From: Thiobacillus sp.
Lineage (GTDB): Bacteria; Pseudomonadota; Gammaproteobacteria; Burkholderiales; Thiobacillaceae
Length of the DNA: 64,000 bases
Direction of reading: 5' to 3'
Assembly (NCBI GenBank): GCA_021166845.1
Contig: JAJPEP010000110.1
Location: 1 to 64,000 of the forward strand
A program made the translations under genes and the position numbers. The stretch's first letter is position 1; every line of letters starts with the position of its first letter. The notes beneath the pieces are model-generated. The model saw only the letters and a list, made by a program, of their open reading frames with translations, did no database searches and was not told where the DNA came from. Shown piece by piece: positions 43,738 through 52,020 of this stretch.

Positions 43738-46386
43738 ATGGACATGTTGAATTTCAAGATTTCACGGCGCACCTTCCTCCAGGCAAGCGCCGCGACCACG
43801 GCCGCTGCCGCGGCTTCACCCAGGCTGCTCAGGGCAATGGAAACGGAACTGGGCGGCAGGGATTTCAACCCGGTGAATTTCGCCGAACGCAAGGCGATTC
43901 CCATTACCTGCCACGTCTGCAACATCCAGGACGGCGCCATGGCTTACGTGGAGAACGGCCGCATCGTCAAGCTGGAGGGCAACCCGGAGCACGTCTCCAC
44001 GCGCGGCCGACTGTGCGCCAAGGGCAACTCCGGCATGTGGTACACCTATGATCCGGACCGCATCCTTTATCCCCTGAAGCGCGTCGGTGCGCGCGGCGAG
44101 GGCAAGTGGAAGCGCATCACCTGGGACGAGGCGCTGACGGAAATCGCGCAGAAGCTGGATGCGGCGCTCAAGGAAGATCCCAACACCATCATGCTGAAAT
44201 ACGGCCGCAACCGGACCGGCGGCGTGATCGACCGTTTCATGAATACCCTGGGATCGGCCACGGTGGTCAACCACACCGCGGTGTGCGAATCGTCGAAGAA
44301 AATAGGCATGGAGCCGACCTGGGGGCCGGATATCGAGACGCCGGATTTCGCCAACGCCAAGTACATCCTCAACTTCGGCTCCAACATCATGGAAGCGGCC
44401 TACTTCCATAACCCCTATTCGCAGCGGCTCGCCGACGGCATGGCCGACAACAAGGCCAAGCTGGTGACGTTCGACGTGCGCCTGTCCAATACCGCCGGGC
44501 GTTCGGATGAGTGGATCCCGGTGTTCCCCGGCACCGATGGGGCGGTGGCGCTGGCCCTCGGTCACGTCATCCTGCGCGACGACCTGCAGGACAGTGATTT
44601 CATCGAAACCTGGACCAACGTCACGGTGGCGGAGCTGAAGGCGCATTACCAGCAGTTCACGCCGGAATGGGCTTCCGCACTGTCCGGCGTGCCGGTGGCG
44701 ACGATCGAGCGCATCGCGCACGAGTTCGCCACCACCAAGCCGGCGACGACCTACACCTACCGCGGCCCGGCCAAGCACCTGTATGGCTCCTACAACGAGA
44801 AGGCCACCATGATGCTGCCCATCATGACCGGCAACATCGAGACCCGCGGCGGCTACTGCATGCCGCGCGGCATGGGCTGGCCGCAGCCCCAGCCGGAACC
44901 GCCCAAGCCGGCCAAGCCGTCCTATCTGTCCCATCCGAGCGAATATCCGCTGGCTGGGCACAAGGTCAGCCACCTGACGCCGTTCTGGATCGCCGAGGGC
45001 AAGCAGAAGATCAACGTCTACTTCACCTACCAGGACAACCCGGTGTACACCAACCCCGGCTCGGACGCGGTGTGGGGCAAGCTGTTCCGCGACGAGAAGC
45101 TGATTCCGTTCTATGTTTCCATGAGCCCCTTCATGGGCGAGGAAACCGCGCTGGCCGACATCATCCTGCCTGACTGTCCTTACCTGGAGCGCTGGGAGCC
45201 GGAATCCATGCCCAATTCGCTGTGGCCATGGCTGGGGATTCGCCAACCAGTGATCAAGCCGCTGGGCGAGTCGCGCGAAAACCGCATCATCATGCGCGAC
45301 ATCATCCACAAGCTGGATCCGGACGGCAGCCGTGGCATGAAGCAGTACTGGAACTTCAAGGACGGCGAGGACTATATGCGCCAGCATTTCGACAACGTGC
45401 CGGGGCTGAAGGAAGCCGGCGGCCTGGATTTCCTCAAGAAGCACGGGGTATGGCCAATTTACGGCAAGCTCGACCCGGCCACCGGCAAGATCGTGGACAA
45501 GACCGGGCGCGAGATCCAGCCGGAATACGGCCTGCACAAGAAGGAATTGTCGTCCGCCGACATGACCGGCGCCGTGGTGGGGAAGGGCGGAACCATCATG
45601 AAAAACGGCAAGGCCATCGGCGTCCAGCGCAAGGGCAGGAACTACGCCGGCTTCCCGACCGGCAACCGCCTCATCAACGTGCGCGTGGACGAGTGGGCCG
45701 ATTTTGGCTTCAATCCCATGCCCACCTTCAAGCAGATCCCCTGGCACAAGGAGATGAAGGACGACGAGATGATCCTCACCACCTACAAGATCAACGTGCA
45801 CAAGCAGTCGCGCACCGCGGCGGTGAAATGGCTGGCGGAGATCATGCACAGCAACCCGGTGTGGATGAACACCGAGACCGGCAAAAAGCTGGGGGTCAAG
45901 ACCGGCGATCTGGTGCGGGTGGAAAGCAAAGTCGGCCATCTGGTGACCAAGGCTTATGTGTTCGAGGGCATTCATCCCAAGGTGGTGGCCATCCCGACGG
46001 CATTCGGCCACTGGGCCTACGGCAGGCTGGCCCAGCTCAAGCTGAAGAGCGAGAAGGCTGGCGCCTGGGGCGCGCAGGACGATCCCGACCTGAACAACGT
46101 GTGGTGGGAAGACAAGGGCGTTCACCCCAATCAGATCATCCCGGTGGTGGCCGATCCCATCGGCGGCTCTCAGGGCTGGTACGACACGGTGGTCAAGGTG
46201 ACCAAGGCCGGTCCGAACGACAAGTACGGCGACGTCAAGGCATCATGGGAGAAACACGTGGAAGCCTTCAAGGAAACCATGCGCTACGCCTACACCGGTG
46301 ACCTGCACCGCACGATGCACCCCGAAATGGCGGCCTGGGGCGGGCCGGAAAGCGTCAAGCACAAGGAGGGCGGAGGCGGCCATTGA
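43738..46386 (+). CDS. Tat-exported molybdopterin oxidoreductase catalytic subunit with CCDC FeS motif
   Basis: 882 residues, DMSO-reductase (CISM) superfamily. Tat signal SRRTFLQA is at residues 9-16. The N-terminal FeS motif is C58-X2-C61-X3-D65-X27-C93: spacing is canonical but the third cysteine is aspartate. The likely molybdenum ligand is Cys183 (NHTAVCESSKK), which points to the PsrA/PhsA/ArrA/SrdA side of the family, not the Asp- or Ser-ligated enzymes. The C-terminal domain binds the second pterin (VVAIPTAFGHWAYGR). Gene order FeS-anchor-catalytic recalls, from memory, selenate reductase srdBCA of Bacillus. The substrate is not determinable from sequence; sulfur, selenium or arsenic oxyanions are candidates. 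Confidence 0.88.
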   Translation: MDMLNFKISRRTFLQASAATTAAAAASPRLLRAMETELGGRDFNPVNFAERKAIPITCHVCNIQDGAMAYVENGRIVKLEGNPEHVSTRGRLCAKGNSGMWYTYDPDRILYPLKRVGARGEGKWKRITWDEALTEIAQKLDAALKEDPNTIMLKYGRNRTGGVIDRFMNTLGSATVVNHTAVCESSKKIGMEPTWGPDIETPDFANAKYILNFGSNIMEAAYFHNPYSQRLADGMADNKAKLVTFDVRLSNTAGRSDEWIPVFPGTDGAVALALGHVILRDDLQDSDFIETWTNVTVAELKAHYQQFTPEWASALSGVPVATIERIAHEFATTKPATTYTYRGPAKHLYGSYNEKATMMLPIMTGNIETRGGYCMPRGMGWPQPQPEPPKPAKPSYLSHPSEYPLAGHKVSHLTPFWIAEGKQKINVYFTYQDNPVYTNPGSDAVWGKLFRDEKLIPFYVSMSPFMGEETALADIILPDCPYLERWEPESMPNSLWPWLGIRQPVIKPLGESRENRIIMRDIIHKLDPDGSRGMKQYWNFKDGEDYMRQHFDNVPGLKEAGGLDFLKKHGVWPIYGKLDPATGKIVDKTGREIQPEYGLHKKELSSADMTGAVVGKGGTIMKNGKAIGVQRKGRNYAGFPTGNRLINVRVDEWADFGFNPMPTFKQIPWHKEMKDDEMILTTYKINVHKQSRTAAVKWLAEIMHSNPVWMNTETGKKLGVKTGDLVRVESKVGHLVTKAYVFEGIHPKVVAIPTAFGHWAYGRLAQLKLKSEKAGAWGAQDDPDLNNVWWEDKGVHPNQIIPVVADPIGGSQGWYDTVVKVTKAGPNDKYGDVKASWEKHVEAFKETMRYAYTGDLHRTMHPEMAAWGGPESVKHKEGGGGH

Positions 46387-46410
46387 TCCATACCTGAGCA
46401 AGTGCAGTGC

Positions 46411-46452
46411 CCCGGTCATGAAGTCCTTCCCTTCTTCATGACCGGGTTTTTT
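46411..46452 (+). terminator. Rho-independent terminator within the molybdoenzyme operon
   Basis: CCCGGTCATGAAG (46411-46423) and CTTCATGACCGGG (46434-46446) form a perfect 13-bp stem with a 10-base loop, followed by six T. It lies between the catalytic gene and the TorD-like gene. It should reduce transcription of the downstream accessory genes relative to the structural ones. Confidence 0.92.
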
Positions 46453-46464
46453 GAGAGGATTGCC

Positions 46465-47232
46465 ATGCAGAATCAGAATGCAGTTTCAGTTGACCCCATG
46501 AAAGATAGCCCCCCTCTGGAATTGCGTGCCCGCGCCGGGCACTACCAGTTGCTGGCTGGCGCTTTCGTCGAAGAGCCGGGGGGCGATTATCTGGCAGCCC
46601 TGCGCGCGCCGGAAGCGCTGGCCGAGCTGGGTCTGGCGTTCGACGCGGATGTGACCGACATCCCCCTGGACCAGCTTCAGGAGGTTCTGGCGTGCGAATA
46701 CGCCACCCTTTTCACCACCTCCGGCGGCTGCCCGCCGGTGGAGTCGTCGCGCCTCACCGGGCGTTTCCAGCAGGAGCCCTTTCACGATGTGAAGGCCATA
46801 TATCAGCGTTGTGGCTTCGCGCTGCAACAGGGTAAATTTGCCGTATTCGAGGACCAGCTCGGGGTCGAACTATCCTTCGTTGCGGTGCTGCTGGAAAACC
46901 AGGCGGCCGCACTGGAACACGGCGACATGGCAGCGGCCAGGCAACTGGAAAAGGAAATCAAGCGCTTCTGGGCTACCCACCTCGGCCGCTGGGTGCGCGG
47001 CTACGCGACGCTGCTGGAGCGGGTGACGGAGCATTCCTTCTACCGTGAAATCGCCCGCCTGTTGCGTGATTTTTCCGAGGCCGAACTGGCCCTGCTGAAG
47101 GTGGGGGTCGACGATGCGGACGGCGGTCGGGAAGTGGTGCCGAAAACTGAAATCGATGTGTTGTTCAATCCCGACGAACCTGTATGCGGCGGCTGCGACC
47201 ATGGCAGGCAAGAGAACAGGGTTGTCGCATGA
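46465..47232 (+). CDS. TorD/DmsD-family molybdoenzyme maturation chaperone
   Basis: 255 residues, mostly helical. The TorD-type core is visible as LRARAGHYQLLAGAFVEEPG, the LACEYATLFTTSGGCPPVES acidic-aromatic motif (compare EYxxLF) and the later DQLGVELSFVAVLL. Such chaperones guard the Tat signal and help insert the molybdenum cofactor. A Cys-containing C-terminal tail (VCGGCDHG) is unusual. It starts after the terminator with a GAGAGGAT ribosome binding site, and its stop overlaps the next gene by four bases. Confidence 0.87.
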   Translation: MQNQNAVSVDPMKDSPPLELRARAGHYQLLAGAFVEEPGGDYLAALRAPEALAELGLAFDADVTDIPLDQLQEVLACEYATLFTTSGGCPPVESSRLTGRFQQEPFHDVKAIYQRCGFALQQGKFAVFEDQLGVELSFVAVLLENQAAALEHGDMAAARQLEKEIKRFWATHLGRWVRGYATLLERVTEHSFYREIARLLRDFSEAELALLKVGVDDADGGREVVPKTEIDVLFNPDEPVCGGCDHGRQENRVVA

Positions 47233-47630
47233 ATCATGAATTCGCCTGGGACGAGCTGGAACTATTGTGGAACGCCAATAACTTCGGCGCGGTCCACGAC
47301 TGGCTGGGCGAACGCTGGAATCACCTGATCCAGTCCCGGCCGGACGGGCACGAAGATCCGGATGCCCGGTTCCTGCAGGGGCTGGCGTTCGCAGCGCTGG
47401 CTTTCCATTTCACCCAGAACCACAATCAGGACGGTGCGGCACTGCTTGCCGATGACGCCCTGACCCTGTTGCCGCAATTTGTTCCGGCGTATCGCGGGGT
47501 GGCGCTCGGCCCCGTCCTGGAAACGCTCAATACCTTGAGGCCGTTGCTGGCTGGATTGGACCACGAGGCGGACTGTCCCCTGCAGCCTTTTGTTTTCAGG
47601 AAGTTCGAATGCCGGATGATGAACCGATGA
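47229..47630 (+). CDS. Conserved-looking hypothetical protein (133 aa), DUF309-like
   Basis: 133 residues, helical, cytoplasmic. ELLWNANNFGAVHDWLGERW and ARFLQGLAFAALAFHFTQNH recall the DUF309 pattern (helix-rich, with FLQGL motif), but the assignment is weak. ATGA overlaps tie it to the TorD-like gene upstream and the next gene downstream, so it is part of the molybdoenzyme accessory set. It could serve in maturation. Confidence 0.65.
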   Translation: MNHEFAWDELELLWNANNFGAVHDWLGERWNHLIQSRPDGHEDPDARFLQGLAFAALAFHFTQNHNQDGAALLADDALTLLPQFVPAYRGVALGPVLETLNTLRPLLAGLDHEADCPLQPFVFRKFECRMMNR

Positions 47631-48319
47631 CGCACGCCATACCGGAAATCGTCCTGCGCCGCTGGGCCGAGCCAGAAGATGGCCCCTTTGCCGAGCCTGT
47701 TTTTCTGTTTGACAGCGACGACCTGCCCGAGGAACTGTCCCACGTTTCCGTGGTGCTTCGCACTGCCGGCCGGGAACGTGCCCGCGAATTGCTGGCACGG
47801 GGCGCGGAGCGCGTGCTGCCAGGCGAGGCAGCCTTGCTTGACGGCAGTCTGGTCGAGGCGCTGAGCCTGGAATTCGGCAACGAGCGAGTGGGGGTATGGG
47901 TTCCAGCGCGGCGCCTGGAGGTTAGCTGGACGCTGGACCTGCATTCCAATGCCGATTTTCGCTGCGTGACGCCCTCCTGCGCCAAACCGGCGTGGGAAGT
48001 GTTGAAAAGCGATGGCAGTCGTAGCGGCGCCGATGCCGGCTGGTGGTTGGGGCAAATGCTGGCGCGCGGCGCTTCGCTGGCGCTGCTCGGGGCGGACATC
48101 GCCGACGACACCGACCTCAACCTGTGCGCCGAGTTGGTGGAGCAGTCTGGCGCCTGTCTATGGCTGACGCCGTTGGCGAATCCGGAGGCGGACCTGCTTC
48201 CATGGATTCAATTTGGCCAGGCCAGAAACCTGGTCATTCCCAATAGCGAACATTACGATGAAGCAGCGATGTTGGCCCTGTGTCAGGCACTGGAACCTGC
48301 GATGGAGGTCGTGGCATGA
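47627..48319 (+). CDS. Hypothetical protein of the molybdoenzyme operon (230 aa)
   Basis: 230 residues, soluble, no signal. The N-terminal half is strand-rich (EIVLRRWAEPEDGP, EPVFLFDSDDLPEE) and the C-terminal half has Rossmann-like alternation (GASLALLGADIADDTDLNLC, GACLWLTPLANPEADLLPW). Three cysteines are spread through the second half. No family recognised. ATG at 47627 overlaps the preceding stop as ATGA; an ATG at 47609 is less economical. It is coupled to the rhodanese-like gene by another ATGA. Confidence 0.65.
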   Translation: MTHAIPEIVLRRWAEPEDGPFAEPVFLFDSDDLPEELSHVSVVLRTAGRERARELLARGAERVLPGEAALLDGSLVEALSLEFGNERVGVWVPARRLEVSWTLDLHSNADFRCVTPSCAKPAWEVLKSDGSRSGADAGWWLGQMLARGASLALLGADIADDTDLNLCAELVEQSGACLWLTPLANPEADLLPWIQFGQARNLVIPNSEHYDEAAMLALCQALEPAMEVVA

Positions 48320-48768
48320 ACGGGCTGGGAAGATTCGTGATTGTCCTGGCATGTGTCGTGTCGGCGCCGGCGTGGGCCGCCCGGGCAGAGCTGCTGGACG
48401 GCCCCCAGCTTGCGGAAGTGCTGAAAAAGGGCCAGCCCTGCTGCATCATCGATGCGCGTGAGGAGGGGCGGCGCAAACAGCAGCCGATTCCTTTCGCCGT
48501 GACCTACAAGGAAGGCGTCAAACCCAAGCCGGGTGGATTCGCAGTGGTGGTGGGCAACAACGACCGGCAGGCGCTGGAAGTTGCACAAGTCATTGTCAAA
48601 AGCAGCGGGCAGGACGTGTTCGCCGTGAAAGGCGGGTACGCCATATTGAAGCAGGTGCGGTCGGGTGGCGAGGCATCCTCGGCCGGGCCGGAAATCCTCA
48701 TGCCGCAGAACTTCACCATCCCCAGCAATACCTGCGAGCAGGGGCAGGCTTTGCATGAATACAAGTAA
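48316..48768 (+). CDS. Periplasmic rhodanese-like protein lacking the active-site cysteine loop
   Basis: 150 residues with signal peptide MNGLGRFVIVLACVVSAPAW (cut after AWA). The rhodanese fold is suggested by CCIIDAREEGRRKQQPIPFA and VFAVKGGYAILKQ. The loop where a rhodanese would have CxxGxR reads VVVGNNDRQA, so no catalytic cysteine is there; other cysteines are in GQPCCIID and SNTCEQG. It could bind a sulfur or selenium species without being a standard sulfurtransferase. It is within the operon, 3 bp before the ferredoxin gene. Confidence 0.7.
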   Translation: MNGLGRFVIVLACVVSAPAWAARAELLDGPQLAEVLKKGQPCCIIDAREEGRRKQQPIPFAVTYKEGVKPKPGGFAVVVGNNDRQALEVAQVIVKSSGQDVFAVKGGYAILKQVRSGGEASSAGPEILMPQNFTIPSNTCEQGQALHEYK

Positions 48769-48771
48769 TCG

Positions 48772-49863
48772 ATGCTGACCCAGCCGGAATACCGCGCCAG
48801 CCGCTGCACCCGTTTTCGCTACCGCTACAGCGGGTGCAGCCGCTGTGCCGACGCCTGTCCTCACGAAGCGGTGGAACTGGGTGACGAGGGCATCAAAATC
48901 AGCGTTACGGCGTGCCGGAATTGCGCGCTGTGCGCCGCCGCCTGCCCCACCGAAGCGCTGCTGGCGGACAACCTGCCGCGTATCGAGGTGCTGAAGCGCG
49001 CCGCCACGCGGCCCGAAGTCACTTTCGCCTGCGCACCTTCCGAATCCAGGGGGGACGAGATCGTCCCCTGCCTGGGCGCCCTGGACGCGGCGATGCTGGC
49101 CTATCTCGCTAGCCGCGGCATCGCGGTCACGCTGGCCGGCACGCAGCATTGCGCAGAATGTGCCCATGGTGCGCGCGGGGAAGCGATGCTGGGCCTCAAC
49201 CTGGAAGCGGCCGAAAGCCTGCGACACGTTGCCGGTAACGACAAGTGGGCCGAAATAGCCGTGCCTGACGAAAGCGAAGCCGAACCGGACAAGGGCGGAC
49301 ACAATGCCTCCCGCCGCCACCTGTTCCGCCGCTTCGTCGGCCGCGGCGCCGACCAGTTGTCGCGCCCGGTTTCAGCAAGCGAGGCCTCTCCTGTTCCCCT
49401 CAAGGCGATCCGCTTCGCCGCGCCGTTTTCCACCGCCGGACGGGAATTGCTGCAAATCCTGTTCAATACGCCACGGGAACCCCCCACACCCTTGCCCGTC
49501 CATGCCGCCCTGCTCGCCGCACAGGTCGGCATCCGGCCCGGTTGCACCGCCTGCGAGGCCTGTGCCCGCGCCTGTCCCACCGGCGCGATGCAGATCAGGG
49601 AGAGTGCCACGGCCTGGCAATTGGGGTTCGCATTCACGCGCTGCGTCGGCTGCGGCGTATGCGTCGAGGTGTGCCAGCCCAATGTGCCGTATTTCAAGGA
49701 CGAGATGGAAAACCTTGCCAAGTCGCCAGAACCGGTGATCCTGCATGCCTTGGGCAAACAGCGATGCACCCGCTGCGACCGCTTTTTCATCTCCCCCGCG
49801 CCGGAGGAAATCTGCCCGATCTGCGAGGGGGATGACGCAGATTTTACTTCGCTGTTCGGATAG
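48772..49863 (+). CDS. Multi-cluster ferredoxin-type protein
   Basis: 363 residues without a signal. Two [4Fe-4S] motifs near the N-terminus (CSRCADACPHE with an earlier Cys12; CRNCALCAAACPTE) and two in the C-terminal third (CTACEACARACPTG; CVGCGVCVEVCQP) are separated by a Cys-containing domain that looks like a degraded oxidoreductase segment (QHCAECAHG). The C-terminus has paired CTRC and CPIC, likely a zinc or rubredoxin-like knuckle. It probably donates electrons for cofactor maturation or reduction in the cytoplasm. Confidence 0.8.
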   Translation: MLTQPEYRASRCTRFRYRYSGCSRCADACPHEAVELGDEGIKISVTACRNCALCAAACPTEALLADNLPRIEVLKRAATRPEVTFACAPSESRGDEIVPCLGALDAAMLAYLASRGIAVTLAGTQHCAECAHGARGEAMLGLNLEAAESLRHVAGNDKWAEIAVPDESEAEPDKGGHNASRRHLFRRFVGRGADQLSRPVSASEASPVPLKAIRFAAPFSTAGRELLQILFNTPREPPTPLPVHAALLAAQVGIRPGCTACEACARACPTGAMQIRESATAWQLGFAFTRCVGCGVCVEVCQPNVPYFKDEMENLAKSPEPVILHALGKQRCTRCDRFFISPAPEEICPICEGDDADFTSLFG

Positions 49864-49883
49864 CCATCTGGAAGGAAACAAGC

Positions 49884-50264
49884 ATGGAATGGGAATTCAC
49901 ACCGCAGCAAGTGGTGAAGGGCGAAATCGATTATGGTCTGGACGCATTCCGGCATGACTTGATGCAGGAAGTGGCGTTGAACATACCGGGCCTTGGCAAT
50001 GAACAACTGGAGCCCCTTTTTCGTCTGGCATACGATCTCTGCTACTGGCTTGCCACGGGCAAGGACTATGACGAGTTCGAGGAACGTTTCCAGGATATCA
50101 ATACCGTGATGTTCCTGCGCGCCTTGAGGGAGCACGGCAAGGCCAATGTGGAAATGCTGGGCGCCATCCTGCAGCGGATGATCATGGACGGGGTGGAAGA
50201 AGGGCTTTCTGTGGAGGACGCGGTGGCGCAAGTGGCATGGCATCAGGAGCAGTCAGCATCTTGA
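49884..50264 (+). CDS. Hypothetical protein at the end of the molybdoenzyme operon (126 aa)
   Basis: 126 residues, acidic and mostly helical, starting MEWEFTPQQVVKGEIDYGLD, with RLAYDLCYWLATGKDYDEFE in the middle. No signal peptide or membrane segment. Family not recognised. It follows the ferredoxin gene after 20 bp with GGAAGGAAAC-like sequence as ribosome binding site, and is the last plus-strand gene before the convergent selO. Confidence 0.6.
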   Translation: MEWEFTPQQVVKGEIDYGLDAFRHDLMQEVALNIPGLGNEQLEPLFRLAYDLCYWLATGKDYDEFEERFQDINTVMFLRALREHGKANVEMLGAILQRMIMDGVEEGLSVEDAVAQVAWHQEQSAS

Positions 50265-50361
50265 ATGCTCAATCGCCAGTGATGCATTTGCGGCAAGGCC
50301 GCTGCGCCGCAGCCACTGGCCGCTCGTCAGTGCGGTGCGGCGTGAGGGGCGGGGGTGCGGT

Positions 50362-51825
50362 TCACGAGGAGCAGCTTATCTCGATCCGCTTTGCCCAGTC
50401 AGGCGGCTCGGCGGCGTAGGGCTCGTATTCCGGCTGTTCGTCGAACGGATGCGTCAGCAGCGCGTGCAGGCGATTGATCTCGCTGTAATCGCGCTCGTCT
50501 GTCGCCCGGCGGATGGCGATTTCGGCCAGATGGTTGCGCAGGATGTATTTGGGATTGACCGCGCGCATCGCCTTGCTGCGTTCAGCGTCGAGGGAGCCCT
50601 GCTGGCGCAGCGCAGCGGCGTAGCGCGCCGCCCAGGCATCGAAGGCCGCGCGGTCGAGGAAGAGGTCGCGCAGCGTGTTGTGCGAATTTTCCCCATTGTC
50701 GAAGTCGCACAGGCGGCGCAGGAAGATCGTGTAGTCGACATGGTTCTGCGCCAAGAGCTGCAGCGCGTCCATCGCGAGCGAGGCCGTTTCGCTGCCCGGC
50801 GGCAGGCCGAACTTGGCGGCCATGCGTTCGAGGTAGGCGCGGCCGAACGCCTGCGGATACTCGCTGATCGCGCCGGATGCGGCTTCCACCGACATCAGCG
50901 GCACCAGCGTCTGGGCCAGCTTGGTGAGGTTCCAGGCCGCGACGTCGGGCTGCTGGTCGAAGGCGTAGCGCCCGCTGGTGTCGGAATGGTTGCAGACATA
51001 GCCGGGGTCGAAGGCGTCGAGAAAGCCGAACGGGCCATAGTCGAGCGTGAGGCCGAGGATGGACATGTTGTCGGTATTCATCACCCCGTGCGAGAAGCCC
51101 ACCGCCTGCCACTGCGCCATCAGCTCGGCGGTGCGCAGTGCGACCTGGCGCAGGAACTCGGGGTAGGGATCGGCCAGCGCCGTCAGCTCGGGGTAGTAGC
51201 GCGCGATGACGTAATCGGCCAGGTGCTTGATCGACTCGATCTGGTTGCGGTAGTAGAACACCTCGAACGAACCGAAGCGCACGAAGCTGGGCGCCAGCCT
51301 GGTGACCAGCGCGGCGGTCTCCTGATCCTCGCGGTAGACCGGGCGGTCGCTGCCGACGATGGCGAGGGCGCGGGTGGTCGGAATGCCGAGCGCATGCATC
51401 GCTTCGGAACACAGAAACTCGCGGATGCTCGAGCGCAGCACCGCGCGGCCGTCGCCGCCGCGCGAGTAGGGGGTGCGGCCGGCGCCCTTCAGCTGCACTT
51501 CCCAGCCTTGGCCCGCCGCATTCCTCACTTCGCCCAGCAGGATCGCGCGGCCGTCGCCCAACTGCGGCACGTAATGGCCGAACTGGTGCCCGGCGTACAG
51601 CGCGGCGATCGCGTCCATGCCCGGCAGCAGCTGGTTGCCGGCCAGCGTCTCGATCAGTTCGGGGCGGGTGATTTCGCGATCGTCGAGGTCGAGCAGCGCC
51701 AGCGCTTGCGGGCTGTAGCAGACCAGATAGGGGTCGGGAACGGGGGTCGGGCAGACGCGCGAGTAATAGGCTTCCGGCAGGCGGGCGAAGCCGTTGTCGA
51801 AGGTGAGCGATTCAAGGCTGGACAT
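50362..51825 (-). CDS. selO: Protein adenylyltransferase SelO (YdiU)
   Basis: 487-residue pseudokinase-fold enzyme that AMPylates proteins in redox stress response. It shows the family N-terminus (FARLPEAYYSRVCPTPVPDP), GHQFGHYVPQLGDGRA, and SHGVMNTDNMSILGLTLDYG with the metal-binding Asn/Asp. The C-terminus ends in EISCSS, a cysteine at the position of selenocysteine in eukaryotic SelO, so this is not a selenoprotein. It is the only gene convergent with the molybdoenzyme operon. Confidence 0.95.
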   Translation of the reverse strand: MSSLESLTFDNGFARLPEAYYSRVCPTPVPDPYLVCYSPQALALLDLDDREITRPELIETLAGNQLLPGMDAIAALYAGHQFGHYVPQLGDGRAILLGEVRNAAGQGWEVQLKGAGRTPYSRGGDGRAVLRSSIREFLCSEAMHALGIPTTRALAIVGSDRPVYREDQETAALVTRLAPSFVRFGSFEVFYYRNQIESIKHLADYVIARYYPELTALADPYPEFLRQVALRTAELMAQWQAVGFSHGVMNTDNMSILGLTLDYGPFGFLDAFDPGYVCNHSDTSGRYAFDQQPDVAAWNLTKLAQTLVPLMSVEAASGAISEYPQAFGRAYLERMAAKFGLPPGSETASLAMDALQLLAQNHVDYTIFLRRLCDFDNGENSHNTLRDLFLDRAAFDAWAARYAAALRQQGSLDAERSKAMRAVNPKYILRNHLAEIAIRRATDERDYSEINRLHALLTHPFDEQPEYEPYAAEPPDWAKRIEISCSS

Positions 51826-51880
51826 GGATCGATTTTAAGGCCGCGCAAGCCTTGCGCGACCCGTGCGGCGGCAGGGGTAA

Positions 51881-52020
51881 TGGCCGCTTCCAACGATAAC
51901 GATGCAGCTGGATAGCGAACCCGTCGTGTTCCCCTTCGCCGGCCAGTTGCCAACCGGCGCTGTTCGCAAACGCGCTGAATTCGTCGCGGCGGAACTTGCA
52001 GGAATGCGCACTCAGGGCCC
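51881..52020 (-). pseudogene. Remnant resembling the C-terminus of histidine methyltransferase EgtD
   Basis: In a frame different from selD and starting inside its last codons, the minus strand reads ALSAHSCKFRRDEFSAFANS, then AGWQLAGEGEHDGFAIQLH. This resembles the end of EgtD-type L-histidine methyltransferases (SCKFR..., then an alpha-helix, then FxLxL). No start codon or N-terminal domain is present. If correct, a hercynine synthase gene once lay next to selD and was largely deleted. The similarity is short and from memory. Confidence 0.4.

Noticed and set aside
43816-46125. 769-codon open frame on the minus strand
   Set aside because: Antisense shadow of the molybdopterin catalytic gene with no recognisable domain.
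42144-47232. Naming the operon arx (anaerobic arsenite oxidase)
   Set aside because: The regulator set resembles AioXSR/ArxXSR, but gene order (FeS-anchor-catalytic), the Asp in the FeS motif and the accessory genes do not match the arx operon as I know it, so the substrate was left open.
50362-51825. SelO as a selenoprotein
   Set aside because: The C-terminus is SCSS with an ordinary Cys codon and a normal stop; no in-frame UGA is seen.
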